A DNA stretch of 64,000 nt from Tritrichomonas musculus. Lineage: Eukaryota; Parabasalia; Tritrichomonadida; Tritrichomonadidae. Every line of letters begins with the position of its first letter. Positions within the stretch are counted from its first letter, which is position 1. Of the stretch, positions 1 through 9,116 are shown one piece after another. Location: the NCBI GenBank assembly GCA_039105265.1, contig JAPFFF010000004.1, positions 4,278,001-4,342,000 of the forward strand. Direction: 5' to 3'. Below the pieces are notes generated by a model. It did not search any database. It saw only the letters and a program-made list of their open reading frames with translations, and was not told the DNA's origin. The position numbers and the translations under genes are program-made.

Positions 1-308
1 TTCAGAGGAGAATTCAATGAAATAATTATCTATTTTTAGTCTGCAGGTGAACGGGTGAATTCTCACCTCCAACTTCACCTCCAACTTCACCTTTCAATTT
101 TTTCTATTTTTTATTTTTAGGCCAAATGTCCATAGAACCATGTATGTAAATAGGAAATAAATGAGAGGTGAACTGGCAGGTGAATTATTGGGTGAGAATT
201 CACCCCTTCACCCCTGGATGATTTTTACAGTTTTTTTTGCTCATTTTTGAGCCGAAGCATTTTTTTGTCGCGTGATATTTTTTTATCACTTTTTAATTTT
301 ATTGTAAA
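1..308. promoter_or_regulatory. Leader of polymerase gene with repeated GGTGAA/TTCACC motifs
   Basis: This non-coding stretch carries short direct repeats (ACTTCACCTCCA-like, bases 66-105) and the complementary motif GGTGAA several times (bases 165-215), including GAATTCTCACC near 57 and GGTGAGAATTCACC near 191. The two groups can pair over an A/T-rich spacer. A trichomonad-like initiator TCACT lies at 286-290, about 20 bases before the polymerase ATG. Function is unknown; a transcription or replication signal is possible. Confidence 0.45.
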
Positions 309-3300
309 ATGGCTGCTACGCAGACTCTTGCAAAGCAAGTGGACAACCAGCTCATTTCCAAACTAACCAAGAAGCAAATTTTATCCCTCCCAGGATTCCA
401 AAATAAAGGGAAACAAACCGTAAAAAAACTCCGAGAAGAGCTCAGACAAAATATCTCTCGAATGAAATTAAACAAAAGAGGCTTGAAAGTGAAGGATTAT
501 ATCAAGGCATTTAATGAAAGTGATGATAAGTTGTTTAACAATCTGCGCAGGCAAAAAAATACCAGACAAAAAGAAAAGGCATCGCGAAGAGAATACAAAC
601 AAAGCATCAAAAATAATGCCAGAGCAGAAAGGGATATATTAAATATTTCGGTCGATTTGTACTCTACAGCTAAGACCGAAGCCAGAAAAGAGTACAAGGA
701 AAGAGTCAAAAATATTAAAGATAAGCCTAAATTTAAGAAGCAGATGAAGGAATTTATGATGAAAGCGAACAAAGAAATTTCATTCGAAATAGTTATTGGA
801 GATGATGAAGATACCAGGATGGCATTTACTGAAACTCTAAGGCAGCTTCACAAGAAGAATAAAAAGAACGTGGTAGTAAAAAGTGAGTCGTTAGATGGGG
901 AGGAATATAAGTGGTATACCATCTCATCGGCACGAAATATCGACACAACTATTGGTCATATCTCCGGTACAATAGATTTAAATGATGATTGTTCTGATAA
1001 TAATCCTTGGATTGGTAATGTATTTATCCCAGCAAAATATCAATTACTCTTCATTCAAAACAAAAAGAAAGGCAAACAAACCGTCTTCACAATCAATAAA
1101 CAAACTAGTAAAGGGAAGCTATATGAAGAAGAAGTAGAAATTGATGAAGATTATAGAGAAAAACCAGACGGAGGATTCTTTCCATATATCAATCTTTCTG
1201 ATATTGATTTGACTATATATCAAATATTTAAGTCTGTGGAGAAGAAAAATTATCAAGATAATTGCCTGGTCTATGCATGTATTCAATCAAAAGTTTTCTC
1301 AGAGGAAGAAATAAATCATCTACGTTCCATGGTGAAAACAAGAATGGTACCAAATACTTTAATCTATGATATTGCCAAATATTTTAAATGCCATTTTATT
1401 GTCAGGAGGATTGATGAAAAATATGCTACGAGAGACCAACAGCAAATCAAAATAGATACCCGAAAGAAAGCCTGGGCTAAAGCTTTTAACAGGACTGTAG
1501 ACCTGTTATTATACAAAAATCATTACATGATTAACAAACCTGTGGGAAACACAAAGCTGATTACAGTCCTACGAAAGCTATTTAAAGAAGGCATGTTCAG
1601 AGAAATAAAATCTTGCGAGATGAATATTTTGGCCACAAATGAATATAACAGTCATCTAGCAGATTATCAAGATTTAAATTATGACCCTTCCCTTTGCTGT
1701 CAAAAAATAGATTCGTCTGTTATGAAAAAAGAGAGGGAATGGTCAAAGATATACTACTCTGATTTTGAGACCGATACAACACTATCACCCCATAAACCAT
1801 ATCTTAACATTACAGTATATAGAACAAAAGAATTGATACATAAAATGGTTTTTGATGGGGATAATATAGCCGAGAGATTATTAAAATCTTTGGAAAATAA
1901 TTCTTTGACATACTTTCATAATCTAAAATATGATGCCTGCTTCTTCATCAACACCCCTGGATGGGACGTCCAAATAACTGAAAGGAACGGTACAATTCTT
2001 CAAATTGTCATGACAAAATATAAAATAAACAAAAGATTAACCTTCCGAAATAGCTACTCTTTGATACCTGCTGCCCTATCTTCCTTCGCTAAAATGTTCC
2101 AACTACCCGTCCACAAAGAAGTGATGGCATATAAAATATACACAGAAAAAAATATCAAACGAAAAGAAGTCTCAGCACTAGAATTCCAACTACAATATTA
2201 TCTCGAAAATAAAGACAAAAAAACACTTCAACAAATAAAACAAGACTGGAAACAGCTTATCGATAATGCAATAAATTGTGGCGCTTATGAAAATCTCCAG
2301 ATAGACATTATGAAATACGCCATCTATTATTGTAAGCTCGACTGTATTGTTTTGATGAAAGGAGTTGAGAAATTTAATCGAGACTTGATAGAAGTGTTCA
2401 GACAAACAAAAACAGATATGCTAGACGTCCATAATTTTATCTCCATCTCTTCGATTGGATATTATTATGCCTACAAATTTGGTTGCTTCGATGAGTGCTA
2501 TCAGCTAAGTGGTAAGCCACAAAACTTTATCCAGAGATGTGTTTCTGGGGGAAGAACTATGACAGCCAACAATGAAAAGCAGTATGTAGAAGCGAGAATA
2601 CAAGATTTCGATGCCGTCTCTTTATATCCGTCGGCCATGAGTATTATGTCTGGAGTGCCCAAAGGAATGCCTAAAATTATTCCTGAAGGAATATCTACTG
2701 AAGAACTATTACGTTATGACCAGTTCTTTGCTGAAATAAACATTAAAAAACTAAGCTGTAAATCAGATAAGCCATATAAATTTGGGCAGGTATTTAGCAG
2801 GAACGACCAGGGCTCAAAAATATTTACCAACAATCCAACAGACCACTATTATATTGACAAGAGAGCTTTTATGGACCTGATGGAATTTTATACTTTTGAC
2901 TACGATTTTTATCGAGGATATTATTTTGATGAAGGATTTAATAGTAAAATTAATATATTCATCGAGAAATTGTTTAATCTCCGAAAGAAATATCAGGATG
3001 CAAAAAATCCTCTACAACAAACTATTAAACTCCTCTTGAATTCTATTTATGGAAAATCTATTCTCAAAGCCACTACGACAGAAACAAAATGCATACCAAA
3101 AGATAAAGCCATTAAATATATCTGGAAAAATTATAATTATATCACAGAAATAATAGAGAATAAATCAATCGAAAATGTGTATGTCAAGAAAGTAAAACCA
3201 ATAAATAATCACTTTAATCTACCACACTTTGGAGCAAGTGTGTTGTCCTGGAGTAAGCATTTGATGAATAGAGTGATAAGTTCAGCAGAGCAGAATGGGA

Positions 3301-3746
3301 TTGAAATATACTACACAGACACCGACAGTATACATATCAAAGAAGAAGATGTAGCAAGGATAGGAGAAGTGTTCAAAAAGAGATATGGCAAGGAGTTAAT
3401 AGGCAAAAAGATGACTCAGTTTCACTGTGATTTTGATTCGTTTGAAGGAGCTGTTGGGGCTGTTCATTCAAGAAAATTAATAGCTCTGGGAAAGAAATCA
3501 TATCTCGACATTTTGGTAGATGAGAAGGGGAATGAAGGCCTGCATATAAGACTGAAAGGAATTCCTAAACAATGTATTCTAAACAAAGCAAAGAGGATGA
3601 ATATATCAGTGGAGGAGTTATTTGAGAAATTATATTGTGGCGAGGAGGTAGTTTTCAATCTTCTTGATGGGGCTAATTGTTTCAAAAAAAATAGCTCATA
3701 CCAACAGATAAATTTACCAACATTTGAGAGAAGAATCAAATTTTGA
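309..3746 (+). CDS. Protein-primed family B DNA polymerase (Maverick PolB)
   Basis: Replicative polymerase of the Maverick, expected to copy the linear element from a terminal protein primer. The 3'-5' exonuclease motifs are visible: DFET (D485, E487), NLKYD (D542) and Y-x3-D ending at D678. The polymerase motifs are DxxSLYPS (D768), KLLLNSIYG (N911) and YTDTDS (D1004, D1006). The region between motifs A and B has the extra length expected of protein-primed enzymes. The first 300 residues are basic and unassigned. Residues about 317-410 carry DNC (C319) and NHY (H405), reminiscent of a papain-fold/OTU-like domain. At 1145 residues the length suits Maverick polymerases. The ATG follows an initiator-like TCACT at 286-290. 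The frame is intact. Confidence 0.93.
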   Translation: MAATQTLAKQVDNQLISKLTKKQILSLPGFQNKGKQTVKKLREELRQNISRMKLNKRGLKVKDYIKAFNESDDKLFNNLRRQKNTRQKEKASRREYKQSIKNNARAERDILNISVDLYSTAKTEARKEYKERVKNIKDKPKFKKQMKEFMMKANKEISFEIVIGDDEDTRMAFTETLRQLHKKNKKNVVVKSESLDGEEYKWYTISSARNIDTTIGHISGTIDLNDDCSDNNPWIGNVFIPAKYQLLFIQNKKKGKQTVFTINKQTSKGKLYEEEVEIDEDYREKPDGGFFPYINLSDIDLTIYQIFKSVEKKNYQDNCLVYACIQSKVFSEEEINHLRSMVKTRMVPNTLIYDIAKYFKCHFIVRRIDEKYATRDQQQIKIDTRKKAWAKAFNRTVDLLLYKNHYMINKPVGNTKLITVLRKLFKEGMFREIKSCEMNILATNEYNSHLADYQDLNYDPSLCCQKIDSSVMKKEREWSKIYYSDFETDTTLSPHKPYLNITVYRTKELIHKMVFDGDNIAERLLKSLENNSLTYFHNLKYDACFFINTPGWDVQITERNGTILQIVMTKYKINKRLTFRNSYSLIPAALSSFAKMFQLPVHKEVMAYKIYTEKNIKRKEVSALEFQLQYYLENKDKKTLQQIKQDWKQLIDNAINCGAYENLQIDIMKYAIYYCKLDCIVLMKGVEKFNRDLIEVFRQTKTDMLDVHNFISISSIGYYYAYKFGCFDECYQLSGKPQNFIQRCVSGGRTMTANNEKQYVEARIQDFDAVSLYPSAMSIMSGVPKGMPKIIPEGISTEELLRYDQFFAEINIKKLSCKSDKPYKFGQVFSRNDQGSKIFTNNPTDHYYIDKRAFMDLMEFYTFDYDFYRGYYFDEGFNSKINIFIEKLFNLRKKYQDAKNPLQQTIKLLLNSIYGKSILKATTTETKCIPKDKAIKYIWKNYNYITEIIENKSIENVYVKKVKPINNHFNLPHFGASVLSWSKHLMNRVISSAEQNGIEIYYTDTDSIHIKEEDVARIGEVFKKRYGKELIGKKMTQFHCDFDSFEGAVGAVHSRKLIALGKKSYLDILVDEKGNEGLHIRLKGIPKQCILNKAKRMNISVEELFEKLYCGEEVVFNLLDGANCFKKNSSYQQINLPTFERRIKF

Positions 3747-4109
3747 AGTATATATGAGGCTTTTTTTAGGGTGATTTTGAAAATGGGATCGAAAATGGGA
3801 TCGAAAAAATGAAAATGGGATTGATTGAAAAAGACCCTATTTTAGCTGTTTTTTGACCTAAAAAGTGCTTAAATCAGCCTCTTTTCTAAAAACTCCTATC
3901 CCATTTTTGATCCCATTTTTAATCCCATTTTTAAAAAAAGATATATAAATATAAATTTGTGTTTTCTTAAAAATAAATTATATAACTCTTCTATAGTTCG
4001 TATATATATTGTTAGAAATTTTTGGGGGGATCAAAAATGGGATCAAAAATGGGATCAAAAATGGGATTTTTTTTTTTTTATTTTTTTAATTTTTTTATCA
4101 CGAAGCCAA
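3747..4109. repeat. Intergenic inverted cluster of AAAATGGGATC repeats
   Basis: Between the polymerase stop and the next start, the unit AAAATGGGATC recurs directly at about 3779-3825, in reverse complement at about 3898-3935, and directly again at about 4026-4068. The second and third groups could form a long stem around an AT-rich loop. No gene is seen. The placement resembles the repeat-bearing leader before the polymerase gene, which hints at a shared design rather than chance. Function unknown. Confidence 0.6.
4091..4109 (+). promoter_or_regulatory. Putative Maverick start-site box (TTTTATCACGAAG-CAA before ATG)
   Basis: TTTTTATCACGAAGCCAA directly precedes the ATG at 4110. Almost the same string precedes the ATG of the oppositely oriented gene at 5274. 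Parabasalid initiators have the core TCA-Py-(T/A); here the core is TCACG, so it is a variant. Likely a transcription start element, by position and repetition. Confidence 0.5.
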
Positions 4110-4952
4110 ATGTGTCAAGAAATGACATTACAAGAAGCCCTCCAAGAAATTCAAAAATTAAAAGCTGAAAATAAAATGAAAGACGAACAGATTGCTGACC
4201 TCACTACAAAATTGGAAAAATCAGAAGCTGAAAATGAGAAATTAAATATGTTTTTGGAAGAAAATGACAATGAATGGGCAAACAGCATGCGTGATGTAAA
4301 AGAAGAAATACAAGAGCTAAAGACAGAGTAGAGGATTTGGAGAACAGAGAAGACGATTTGTATGACGATATAGTATATCCAGAAGCCCAAACAGAAGGGG
4401 AGGCCCAGTGGTTTGATGTCAAAAATGATGATGAATATGAGATTAAAAATGTATATCCATATGATATTAGACGAAAGAGTAATGGAAAAATAATTACTAA
4501 TACTTTAAATAAAAAAGATGGATATATTCATTGTAACATTAAATGGAAAGCCCTATCGAAAGCATATTCTTGTGGCCAAACACTTCATTCCAAATCCCGA
4601 CCACCTCCCTATCGTCGACCATATAAATCACGATAGAACAGACTATCATGTGTCAAATCTTCGGTGGGTATCAGCTAAAGAAAACAGCAAAAATAAATAT
4701 GGATACAAAGGCCAAAAGTATAATTATCTAGATGACCTGCCTGCGGATTGTCAACAAATTACTTTATTCAAAGGGTGGGAGTTTGAAAATTATTTCATTA
4801 GTTCTGACAATAAAATTTGGTTCTACAATGGAAATCAATACAGAGAATTAAAAATTTATAAGAGCCGAAGCTATTTATATGTTAGTATGATGGATATAAA
4901 TAATAAACATCACAGCATTGGATTAAATGCTTTGATTCAAGAATATAATTGA
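4110..4952 (+). pseudogene. Coiled-coil / HNH homing-endonuclease-like protein, broken by two frameshifts
   Basis: The first segment (4110-4331) encodes a coiled coil rich in Glu and Lys and then stops. The continuation is in another frame from about 4320 to 4545 and contains a NUMOD4-like stretch (RRKSNGKI, NKKDGYI). The third segment, back in the original frame to 4952, has HNH_3 features: VAKHFIPNP, VDHINHDRTD and SNLRWVSAKEN. The sequence context fits one lost A near 4319 and one extra base near 4540, so the original would be a single protein of about 280 residues. HNH proteins of this type cut DNA and often spread as selfish genes. It lies tail to tail with the gene ending at 4990. A decayed gene is likeliest; recoding is less likely. 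Confidence 0.7.
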
Positions 4953-4989
4953 GCAGCAAAAAAATACCTCCATCTAATATTTTTTTACT

Positions 4990-5274
4990 TTATGCCTTCA
5001 CTAATTCAGCCAATTTTTTCAGCTCCTCTAGCTCTTTTTTCTTTCGTAGCCTATACTCCTTTTGTTGTTGCCTTCTTGCCTCGAGCCTTTCCTCTGGTGT
5101 ATTGTATTTACTCTTTCTGCCTCGCTTTTGTTTTTCAGGGAGGGGTTCGGCTTGGGTTTCCTCTTCAGCTTTTTCTTCAGAGATTATTTTTAAATTCTCT
5201 TCGGATTTACTTTTAGATAGTTTTTTTATAATATCAGTTTTATTGAATTGTGTGAGGTCTATTTGATTAGTCAT
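4990..5274 (-). CDS. Small basic-region protein, 94 residues (Maverick, unknown role)
   Basis: I chose the ATG at 5274 because the TTTTATCACGAAGGCAA box ends immediately before it; a longer upstream frame exists without support. The protein is acidic in the middle. It then has a strongly basic stretch beginning KRGRKSKYNTPEERLEARR and ends in a short Leu-containing helix, giving a bZIP-like look: basic region followed by heptad-like leucines. It may bind DNA or nucleic acid, for example as a small transcription or packaging factor. I do not recognise a named family. It is the last gene of the leftward cluster. Confidence 0.6.
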   Translation of the reverse strand: MTNQIDLTQFNKTDIIKKLSKSKSEENLKIISEEKAEEETQAEPLPEKQKRGRKSKYNTPEERLEARRQQQKEYRLRKKKELEELKKLAELVKA

Positions 5275-5291
5275 TTGCCTTCGTGATAAAA
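5275..5291 (-). promoter_or_regulatory. Putative Maverick start-site box
   Basis: Read on the - strand this is TTTTATCACGAAGGCAA, ending at the ATG at 5274. It matches the box before the + strand ATG at 4110 at all but one position. A looser relative, TTTTATC then CACCACAA, precedes the ATG at 6757. Confidence 0.5.
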
Positions 5292-5305
5292 TGTAAAATA
5301 AATTT

Positions 5306-5830
5306 CTAAACACACACATATTTCAAACACAGATGATATTTGTTAATTAGTTCGTTGTATTGTTTGTTATATACTTGCTTGAAGTCCATACAAACTTCTC
5401 CCTTGTCGTTTACTATTTTTATGGCTTCGATTCTGCGTATCGGATTAGCTTTCCCAGCACAGCATTTTATATCTTCATCCACATGCAATTCTACCATCTC
5501 AGCTTTGACAGAACATTTAATTATATCAATCAACGCCTCTACTGGAACAATGATACAATTTTTTGAAATAAGATTAGTTAGCAAAGCTTTATCTTGGTTC
5601 AATAAAATATTGGCAAAAGTCTCGAGAATAATATATTTTACATCTTTTACATCGTCTTCTGGGCTGTCTTCTAGCTCGACATTTCTTGTTATCACAATCT
5701 CTTCCTTCCCATCATCCCTTTTGTTTATGATGATATTGTTATTAATATTAGATGTTGATTGAGCTGCGGCTTGTGGTTCTAATGATAAATTAGCATTAAC
5801 ACCTGCATTATTTGCTCGTTTCTTAATCAT
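5306..5830 (-). CDS. Maverick protein of unknown function, 174 residues
   Basis: This intact frame starts with ATG at 5830 and ends 31 bases before the next gene's chosen start, so it fits the compact leftward cluster. The N-terminal third is low-complexity (Asn, Gln, Ala). The C-terminal two thirds look folded, alternating hydrophobic and acidic, with several Cys residues (KCCAGK, NCIIV). No catalytic motif or transmembrane segment is visible. I do not recognise the family. It could be a non-structural element-specific protein. Confidence 0.6.
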   Translation of the reverse strand: MIKKRANNAGVNANLSLEPQAAAQSTSNINNNIIINKRDDGKEEIVITRNVELEDSPEDDVKDVKYIILETFANILLNQDKALLTNLISKNCIIVPVEALIDIIKCSVKAEMVELHVDEDIKCCAGKANPIRRIEAIKIVNDKGEVCMDFKQVYNKQYNELINKYHLCLKYVCV

Positions 5831-5853
5831 TTCATTTCGAAAAAAAATTTTAT

Positions 5854-6282
5854 TTAATAGATTATGTTCTCTATTTTTACTTTATGCTGCGGGCCATATA
5901 TGACATTCCCTTTATCTTTTTCATTAGCCTTCCCTTGTATCTCCCCTAATTTTTCAGGTTTCTTGAGGTAAGGAGGAAGGATGGGTGCTTTAGGAGCCTT
6001 ATCTTTTTTTAAATAATACCCTCCGTCTGTGATGCTGACAGGTGGTTCATGCAAGGGTTTCGTTCTATGTTGATTACTCTTTGGTGGCCTCACAGGCTTG
6101 TTTTCAATATATTTGATAGGCGGTCTATTGTAATATGGATTAAATGTGATAGCATAAGTATTATCATTAGAGAATATGCCAAAATGATTAAAGCCTATGG
6201 TGTGTTCTGTTTTTGTTCCTTCGTTGAACATTTCTCCTTCTACTCCAATGATAGATGAACTAGGATTCCTATATTTATTCAT
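5854..6282 (-). CDS. Maverick protein of unknown function, 142 residues
   Basis: Intact frame lying 23 bases upstream of the next gene in the cluster. It is rich in Pro, Lys and aromatic residues (FNPYYNRPPIKYI, APILPPYLKKPEK), with little predicted secondary structure. Such composition is common in small virion or scaffold-associated proteins, but that is only suggestive. No motif is recognised. The ATG at 6282 is the first in the frame. Confidence 0.55.
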   Translation of the reverse strand: MNKYRNPSSSIIGVEGEMFNEGTKTEHTIGFNHFGIFSNDNTYAITFNPYYNRPPIKYIENKPVRPPKSNQHRTKPLHEPPVSITDGGYYLKKDKAPKAPILPPYLKKPEKLGEIQGKANEKDKGNVIYGPQHKVKIENIIY

Positions 6283-6307
6283 TTCTATTCCAAAAAAATT
6301 ATCCAGC

Positions 6308-6757
6308 TTACTCTAGGACGAGTGGTTGATGCTCCCCAATGTATATTTCCGGCGTGCTTAAATTGTATTTCTCTCGTAGCTGAATAATTAATTCTTTCGT
6401 TTGTTTTGAAGCATTTTCTATAGAATAATTATAGTAGCTATGCGCTTCATATACCTGTTCTTGATTTGAGCCGTTGATAAAGAATTCATTCATTTTATAA
6501 TTTAATCGACGGCGAGAATTTGCATTGATAATTACATGCTCTATTTCATATTTTTTGATTTTGTCAGGATATATTCTCCAGGTCTTTTTTTCTGTCTTAA
6601 GTGATATATATATTACTTTGCCCAAAAATTTGTTGCGAGAAAGCTGGATGGGAAATTTATCACAGAGGATAGCAAAATTACATTCCTTCCATTCTTCTGG
6701 ATTTTCAGCGAGGGAGATAATATTGTTGATGTAATCGTAGACTCTTTGCTCTTGCAT
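6308..6757 (-). CDS. Maverick protein of unknown function, 149 residues
   Basis: The open frame extends further upstream into the capsid gene, but I place the start at the ATG at 6757. That position leaves the capsid gene intact, and the leader before it (TTTTATC...CACAA) resembles the start boxes of neighbouring genes. The protein is mixed alpha/beta by eye, contains WKECNFAILCDKFPI and KTWRIYPDKIKKYEIEHV, and lacks transmembrane segments. No family recognised. It sits directly downstream of the capsid gene, so a morphogenesis role is possible. Confidence 0.55.
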   Translation of the reverse strand: MQEQRVYDYINNIISLAENPEEWKECNFAILCDKFPIQLSRNKFLGKVIYISLKTEKKTWRIYPDKIKKYEIEHVIINANSRRRLNYKMNEFFINGSNQEQVYEAHSYYNYSIENASKQTKELIIQLREKYNLSTPEIYIGEHQPLVLE

Positions 6758-6794
6758 TTGTGGTGGAGATAAAAAAAATTTTAAGAATGAATAT

Positions 6795-8393
6795 TTATTG
6801 TGGAGTAGTGAGGTCATAATTTCCAAGACGAACGAGAGGAGGCATACCATTAGGCTGAACCAAAATTGATATTGATGAATCAAATAAAAGACAAATTAGA
6901 GGTGGGGTTTGAACATCACTGGCATATGTATTTGCCCCAGTATTTTGTGATACAATAATTTCAAAATTAATAGGAGACAGAGATGTGAGTCCCTGCTGAT
7001 ATGTGTTGTCTGTCTCTGTTGGCAGAGCAATGAAAAAGCTGGTCCTGTCATCAGGATAATTTCCAGTTGAGCGTCTGTATGGTTGATTATTTGTTAGTGA
7101 AGCTACGACTTCTTTATTAAACCCGCTTTGTCCACCATTCATATTCATAGCGTTTTGGCAGTACTCTAAGAATTCTGGATACTCATCTGTCGTTCCAAAT
7201 GCTTTTGCAGGGATGTTTCCATAGCCTCCACAGTTTAATTGAAATAGCTTAAATTGTGGATTCTTGAAGTAGGTATGATGAGTGTGCTTTTCAGGGAATA
7301 AACAAAATATTGAGTCAACAAAGCGAGGAGTAATAGTACAGGTGGTTTTGCAATTTGGATTTTTTAGTCTATTTGTTGTAGTATATACAGAAAGGGTTTG
7401 TGTAGGAAATGTTAATGGATGAGTTGGGTCAGCATATCTTTGAACGAGACTGGAATAAATATTATCTTCAATACCAAAGCATGGTATGATAGATGAGCAT
7501 TCAGTAGTTTCATAACTGTTTACTTGGAATGTTCTGGGGTTTGCTGTAAGTGTTGTTTTGTCTGATGATATGGCAGTATACATTGTTATTGGTTCATTTA
7601 TTGGAGTAAATTCATTCGTAATATTTGGTAAAGTATATTTTGATATTTCTTTATAGTTATTTTGCAAACCTAGTTCTGGGCCCAAAGGACAGCATACCAT
7701 TCCAGCACACGAGAAGAATAATCGAAGCTCTATCTTGCCTGCGAAGGCTGGGAGGTATTTAATATTAGAGAGTGGTAAGAATCGTCTTAAATCTATCTTG
7801 AGATGAATTTTATATTTTTGTTCATACCATTTAATACCATTTCTCTCTTTCCAATCAACAATGAATCCTGTTCTACTTCCTGACTTACCATTCCATATAT
7901 CTTTATGTCTGGCCTTAGAATATACATCTGCTCTCTTTGTTGTTTCGTTGGCACAACAGGCTGTTAAAAATGATTCTTCACAACCAAAATTCTGTGTATA
8001 GATAGTAATGCCATTAGCCACGATTTCATATTTTTCGACGGCATCTCTAGCATCTTTAAAGCCAAACCAAACTCTATTGAATTGATAATTATCATCTGTA
8101 TTTTCTATTTCTTTAACCTCTTGTCCAGCAGCTTCTTTAATACTGACTTCCATATCAGCTCTAATAAATCCATTATATATGTCTGCTGTATTGTTTGTGT
8201 TTGGAGATATAATAGCAGTGGTATATGAGCCTTGGGGGATTGAAGGAGATGGAGAATATGATGTCTGGGGACTTATAGTATACTGTTTGTTGGTATCACT
8301 TAGGGCTATACAATTATCTACAATATCAAAATATGATGCTATTTGGGTACATACTTCAGCTGATGTTCTGAGTTCAATCTCTGGATTAATCAT
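6795..8393 (-). CDS. Major capsid protein, double jelly-roll type (Maverick)
   Basis: This 532-residue protein is the size of Polinton major capsid proteins and has their character: Thr, Asn and Pro rich, beta-strand dominated, without coiled coil or membrane segment. It contains the strand-like stretches YNGFIRADMEVSI, NRVWFGFKDA and GKIELRLFFSCAG typical of such capsids. It lies within a cluster encoding a packaging ATPase and other structural-type proteins. I infer the double jelly-roll fold from length, composition and context; the motifs alone do not prove it. The start ATG at 8393 follows a T-rich leader. In a virus-like phase it would form the capsomers. Confidence 0.7.
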   Translation of the reverse strand: MINPEIELRTSAEVCTQIASYFDIVDNCIALSDTNKQYTISPQTSYSPSPSIPQGSYTTAIISPNTNNTADIYNGFIRADMEVSIKEAAGQEVKEIENTDDNYQFNRVWFGFKDARDAVEKYEIVANGITIYTQNFGCEESFLTACCANETTKRADVYSKARHKDIWNGKSGSRTGFIVDWKERNGIKWYEQKYKIHLKIDLRRFLPLSNIKYLPAFAGKIELRLFFSCAGMVCCPLGPELGLQNNYKEISKYTLPNITNEFTPINEPITMYTAISSDKTTLTANPRTFQVNSYETTECSSIIPCFGIEDNIYSSLVQRYADPTHPLTFPTQTLSVYTTTNRLKNPNCKTTCTITPRFVDSIFCLFPEKHTHHTYFKNPQFKLFQLNCGGYGNIPAKAFGTTDEYPEFLEYCQNAMNMNGGQSGFNKEVVASLTNNQPYRRSTGNYPDDRTSFFIALPTETDNTYQQGLTSLSPINFEIIVSQNTGANTYASDVQTPPLICLLFDSSISILVQPNGMPPLVRLGNYDLTTPQ

Positions 8394-8419
8394 GGTGTTT
8401 TTATAAAAAAATAAAAACT

Positions 8420-9052
8420 TTATAACATATCAGAGAAAATATTATTCCTCCTTCTACGAATGACCTGAGGTTGAGGAGGAGGTGTTGGTGGTAGTTCTTC
8501 CTCTGGTTCTTCTTCTATATCATTGACAAAGTCAACTTTGCCTGAAGTCAAATTAGGCTCTTGAATATATTGTGGCTGAGTATATTGGTAGTAGGGTTTG
8601 CTCATTTGTTTTTGCACCACTTCTTTTATCATCCTTTTTTGTTCTTTCTTTTCTCGTTTATTTTTTATTTCTTCCCCCAATAACTTTAGCTGATTTAATA
8701 TTTCCATATTTATTGTAGGGTCCTCCGCTTGTCGGAGGCAGCGAGGGCTCGCAGCTTCAAAAATGGCTGAATTATTTGATTGCGGCTTAGTCCTTTCGAT
8801 TTTTTTGGCAGAGCAGACCTTTCCCTGAGAGCAAGTGGGGAGAGGTTTGGTAGGCTCTTCTGCTGGCTCTTCTACTTCCTGCTCTTCTACCTGTGGTTCA
8901 GCTTGAGGTTTGGATAGGGGCTCTGTTCTTCTTTTCACAATATATTTATTCTCTTTTTTTGTAGGCAAGACATCCCACTCAGGGTCATCACGACCATTTA
9001 ACCAGTTTTGTATTACTTGTAATCTCTTCGATCCAGTCAAATGTTTAGACAT
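8420..9052 (-). CDS. Maverick structural-type protein, 210 residues
   Basis: Intact frame, 26 bases upstream of the capsid gene. The N terminus (LTGSKRLQVIQNWLNG, then DDPEWDVLPTKKENKY) looks like a compact helical segment. The middle is Pro/Glu rich, then comes a charged helix (KNKREKKEQKRMIKE), and the C terminus is Pro-rich with an Arg patch (RRRRNN). The N-terminal segment seems familiar from trichomonad Mavericks, though I cannot name a function. A virion or scaffold role is inferred from position between capsid and core-like genes. Confidence 0.6.
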   Translation of the reverse strand: MSKHLTGSKRLQVIQNWLNGRDDPEWDVLPTKKENKYIVKRRTEPLSKPQAEPQVEEQEVEEPAEEPTKPLPTCSQGKVCSAKKIERTKPQSNNSAIFEAASPRCLRQAEDPTINMEILNQLKLLGEEIKNKREKKEQKRMIKEVVQKQMSKPYYQYTQPQYIQEPNLTSGKVDFVNDIEEEPEEELPPTPPPQPQVIRRRRNNIFSDML

Positions 9053-9116
9053 TTAAATAATATTAAAATCGCTTTCTTTGAGTTTTATTTGCTTTTTTGG
9101 AGTTTTTGGGAGTTTT

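Noticed and set aside
6758-6883. Longer form of the 149-residue protein reaching 6883
   Set aside because: It would overlap the capsid gene's C terminus and ignore the start-box-like leader before 6757.
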